The translations under genes and the position numbers were made by a program. A DNA stretch of 8,120 nucleotides, taken from positions 1 to 8,120 of the forward strand of contig CAYMSH010000301.1 of assembly GCA_964392945.1 (NCBI GenBank), given 5' to 3'. This DNA comes from BS750m-G57 sp964392945. Lineage in GTDB: Bacteria; Planctomycetota; Phycisphaerae; SM23-33. Every line of letters starts with the position of its first letter. Within the stretch, counting starts at the first letter, position 1. The notes beneath the pieces were generated by a model. That model saw nothing but the letters and a program-made list of their open reading frames with translations, searched no databases and was not told the origin of the DNA. This document shows positions 6,461 to 8,120 of the stretch, in pieces.

Positions 6461-8120
6461 ATGGAATCCAGTTTGCCAAAACTTCTACGTGTATCTCTTC
6501 TCTGCGTTGGCACATGCTCCATCCTGTTCTCGGCCGGCGGAGCCCGGGCCGGCGTACTGTCGGCTGACTCGCTGAAAAAGCATGTCGAGCAGTTCAATGC
6601 TGACGACGAGGAGCTTTACTCGAACATCCCAAACGCCAGGGCGTTTGAGTTTCTGGAGCCGAATATCCCGCTGCTGGACTGCCCCGATAAGGATATCGAG
6701 CGGGCCTACTACTTCCGCTGGTGGACCTACCGCAAGCACGTCAAGAAAACCCCTGTCGGGTTCGTCATCACCGAGTTTCTGCCAAGCGTGCCCTGGGCGG
6801 CGAAGTACAATACAATCTCGTGCCCCGCGGGGCATCATTTCTATGAAGGCCGTTGGCTGCGCGACGGGAAGTACATGGACGACTACGCGGTTTTCTGGTT
6901 CCGTAAAGGCGGATCGCCCCGACGCTACAGCTTCTGGGCCGCCGACGCGATCTACGCCGACTTCCTCGTGCGACAGAACCGCAAACTCACAGTCGATCTG
7001 CTCGATGATCTGGTGAAGAATTACAAGGGCTGGGAGCGTCATCGCCTGACCGGCGACGGGCTGTTCTGGCAGATCGACGATCGCGACGGGATGGAGGTAT
7101 CCGTCGGCAAGAGCGGCAAACGCGCGACGATCAACAGCTACATGTACGGCGGCGCCAAGGCAATCGCAAAGATCGCAGAGATGGCCAAACGACCGAGAGT
7201 AGAAGCCGAATACGCCGCCAAAGCCGCCAGGCTCAAGCACCTCGTGCAGACCAAACTCTGGGACGATAAAGCCAAGTTCTTCAAGACGCTCAAACGCAGC
7301 GAATACGAACGCGTCACGCCGATAAACTCGCGCGACGGATCGCTCCTGCGAATGCACTGGTACGACGCCAAGCATCGCGGAACGCTCGAATGGATCCAGT
7401 ACGATCTGAAGGCGTCGGCGAGCATCGACTCTGCGGAAGTCTACTGGCATGACGACGAGCACCTGATTCGCCTGCCGAAGTCCTGGCGGATACTCTATCT
7501 CGACGGAGAGAAGTGGAAGCCGGTGACCAACACAAGCCCCTACGAACTGGTGCTGGACCGGATGAACAAAGTCGCGTTCAAGCCCATAAAAACCAGCGCC
7601 CTGCGGCTGGAACTGCAGATGCAAAAGGGCAAAGCGTCGGGACTGTACGAATGGCGCGTGCTCTCTGGCGGCAAGAACCTGGCCATCGGAGCCAAGGCGT
7701 CTTCATCGATTCCGACCAAACGCAATCGCTACGGCGATCCGCTCAAGGGCCTGAGCAACGCAGAAGGCAAGAGCAAAGAAGCCTCGCTCGTCGATGTCCG
7801 CGAGCAGCACGGCTTCACGCCGTGGTACTTCAACCTGCCGGACGCTAAACGCGGATACGAAGTGGCCTGGAAACAACTGATGGACAAGAAGGGTTTCTAT
7901 GCCCCGTTCGGACCGACGACGGCCGAGCAGCGCCATCCCGGTTTCAAAGTCGTCTACAAGGGACACGGTTGCCAGTGGAACGGGCCGAGCTGGCCGCTGG
8001 CGACGTCGGTTACGCTTACCGGAATGGCCAACGTCCTGAACAACTACGAGCAGGACGCCATAACGTCGGCCGACTACCTGAAAACGCTGAAGATCTACAC
8101 CAAGTCACATTACCGCAAAC
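6461..8120 (+). CDS. Exported MGH1-like (alpha/alpha)-barrel glycoside hydrolase with inserted discoidin-like domain, 3' partial
   Basis: This frame is open from the ATG to the window edge and gives 553 residues with no stop. A signal peptide ends near ARA30. Barrel motifs occur at about 60-280 and again from 440: TINSYMYGGAKAIAKIAEMA (223-242), LWDDKAKFF (266-274), VREQHGFTPWYFNLP (446-460), APFGPTTAEQRHP (481-493) and CQWNGPSWPLATSVTLTGMA (504-523). These are typical of the MGH1-like/GH63-like group. Between the halves, residues about 283-440 hold a galactose-binding (F5/8 C-like) sandwich: GTLEWIQYDL (307-316), VYWHDD (327-332), LPKSWRILYLDGEKWKPV (338-355) and LYEWRV (395-400). Asp209 in RDGME is a candidate general acid. 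The catalytic base of related enzymes comes after the W-x-GPSW block, so it should lie beyond 8120. This is probably an exo- or endo-acting glycosidase working with the DUF4838 protein. Sugar specificity cannot be read from the sequence. Confidence 0.85.
   Translation, partial: MESSLPKLLRVSLLCVGTCSILFSAGGARAGVLSADSLKKHVEQFNADDEELYSNIPNARAFEFLEPNIPLLDCPDKDIERAYYFRWWTYRKHVKKTPVGFVITEFLPSVPWAAKYNTISCPAGHHFYEGRWLRDGKYMDDYAVFWFRKGGSPRRYSFWAADAIYADFLVRQNRKLTVDLLDDLVKNYKGWERHRLTGDGLFWQIDDRDGMEVSVGKSGKRATINSYMYGGAKAIAKIAEMAKRPRVEAEYAAKAARLKHLVQTKLWDDKAKFFKTLKRSEYERVTPINSRDGSLLRMHWYDAKHRGTLEWIQYDLKASASIDSAEVYWHDDEHLIRLPKSWRILYLDGEKWKPVTNTSPYELVLDRMNKVAFKPIKTSALRLELQMQKGKASGLYEWRVLSGGKNLAIGAKASSSIPTKRNRYGDPLKGLSNAEGKSKEASLVDVREQHGFTPWYFNLPDAKRGYEVAWKQLMDKKGFYAPFGPTTAEQRHPGFKVVYKGHGCQWNGPSWPLATSVTLTGMANVLNNYEQDAITSADYLKTLKIYTKSHYRK

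Noticed and set aside
6485..7624. 379-codon minus-strand open frame opposite the partial glycosidase
   Set aside because: The plus strand carries a signal peptide, barrel motifs and a discoidin-like insert in one uninterrupted frame with a good ribosome site. The minus frame shows none of these.

Overview
The window is a GC-rich bacterial segment with four large, same-strand, tightly packed genes. All four encode proteins with export signals. The family mix is an exported DUF4838 protein, a very large PQQ-like beta-propeller protein with a degenerate methyltransferase-like N-terminus, and an MGH1-like glycosidase with an inserted carbohydrate-binding-type sandwich. I associate this mix with Planctomycetota (Phycisphaerae-like) and neighbouring PVC bacteria. 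That assignment rests on recognising the families, not on a marker gene.

Layout: 1-172 is a relatively AT-rich leader with no convincing gene. 173-1432 encodes a Tat-exported sulfite-oxidase-fold molybdopterin oxidoreductase. After 24 nt comes 1457-3262, a DUF4838 protein related to glycoside hydrolases. After 17 nt comes 3280-6360, the double-propeller protein; its ATG is at 3280, although the frame is open further upstream. After a 100-nt gap comes 6461 to beyond 8120, an (alpha/alpha)-barrel glycoside hydrolase cut off by the window edge. This fourth gene is easy to miss because it has no stop codon inside the window. Every start has a purine-rich Shine-Dalgarno sequence at normal spacing.

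Working model (inference): genes 1-3 form one transcription unit, and gene 4 is either co-transcribed or driven from the 100-nt gap. The products would act in the periplasm or at the cell surface on a complex glycan. The DUF4838 and MGH1-like proteins would be the carbohydrate-cleaving candidates, and the propeller protein a scaffold or redox-associated factor. The least expected member is the molybdoenzyme. It keeps the likely Mo-ligating Cys but lacks the Arg that follows CAGN in true sulfite oxidases, and no cytochrome partner is encoded nearby. Its substrate is therefore open, and its link to glycan enzymes is the most interesting feature here. No RNA gene, mobile element, CRISPR array or convincing terminator was seen.
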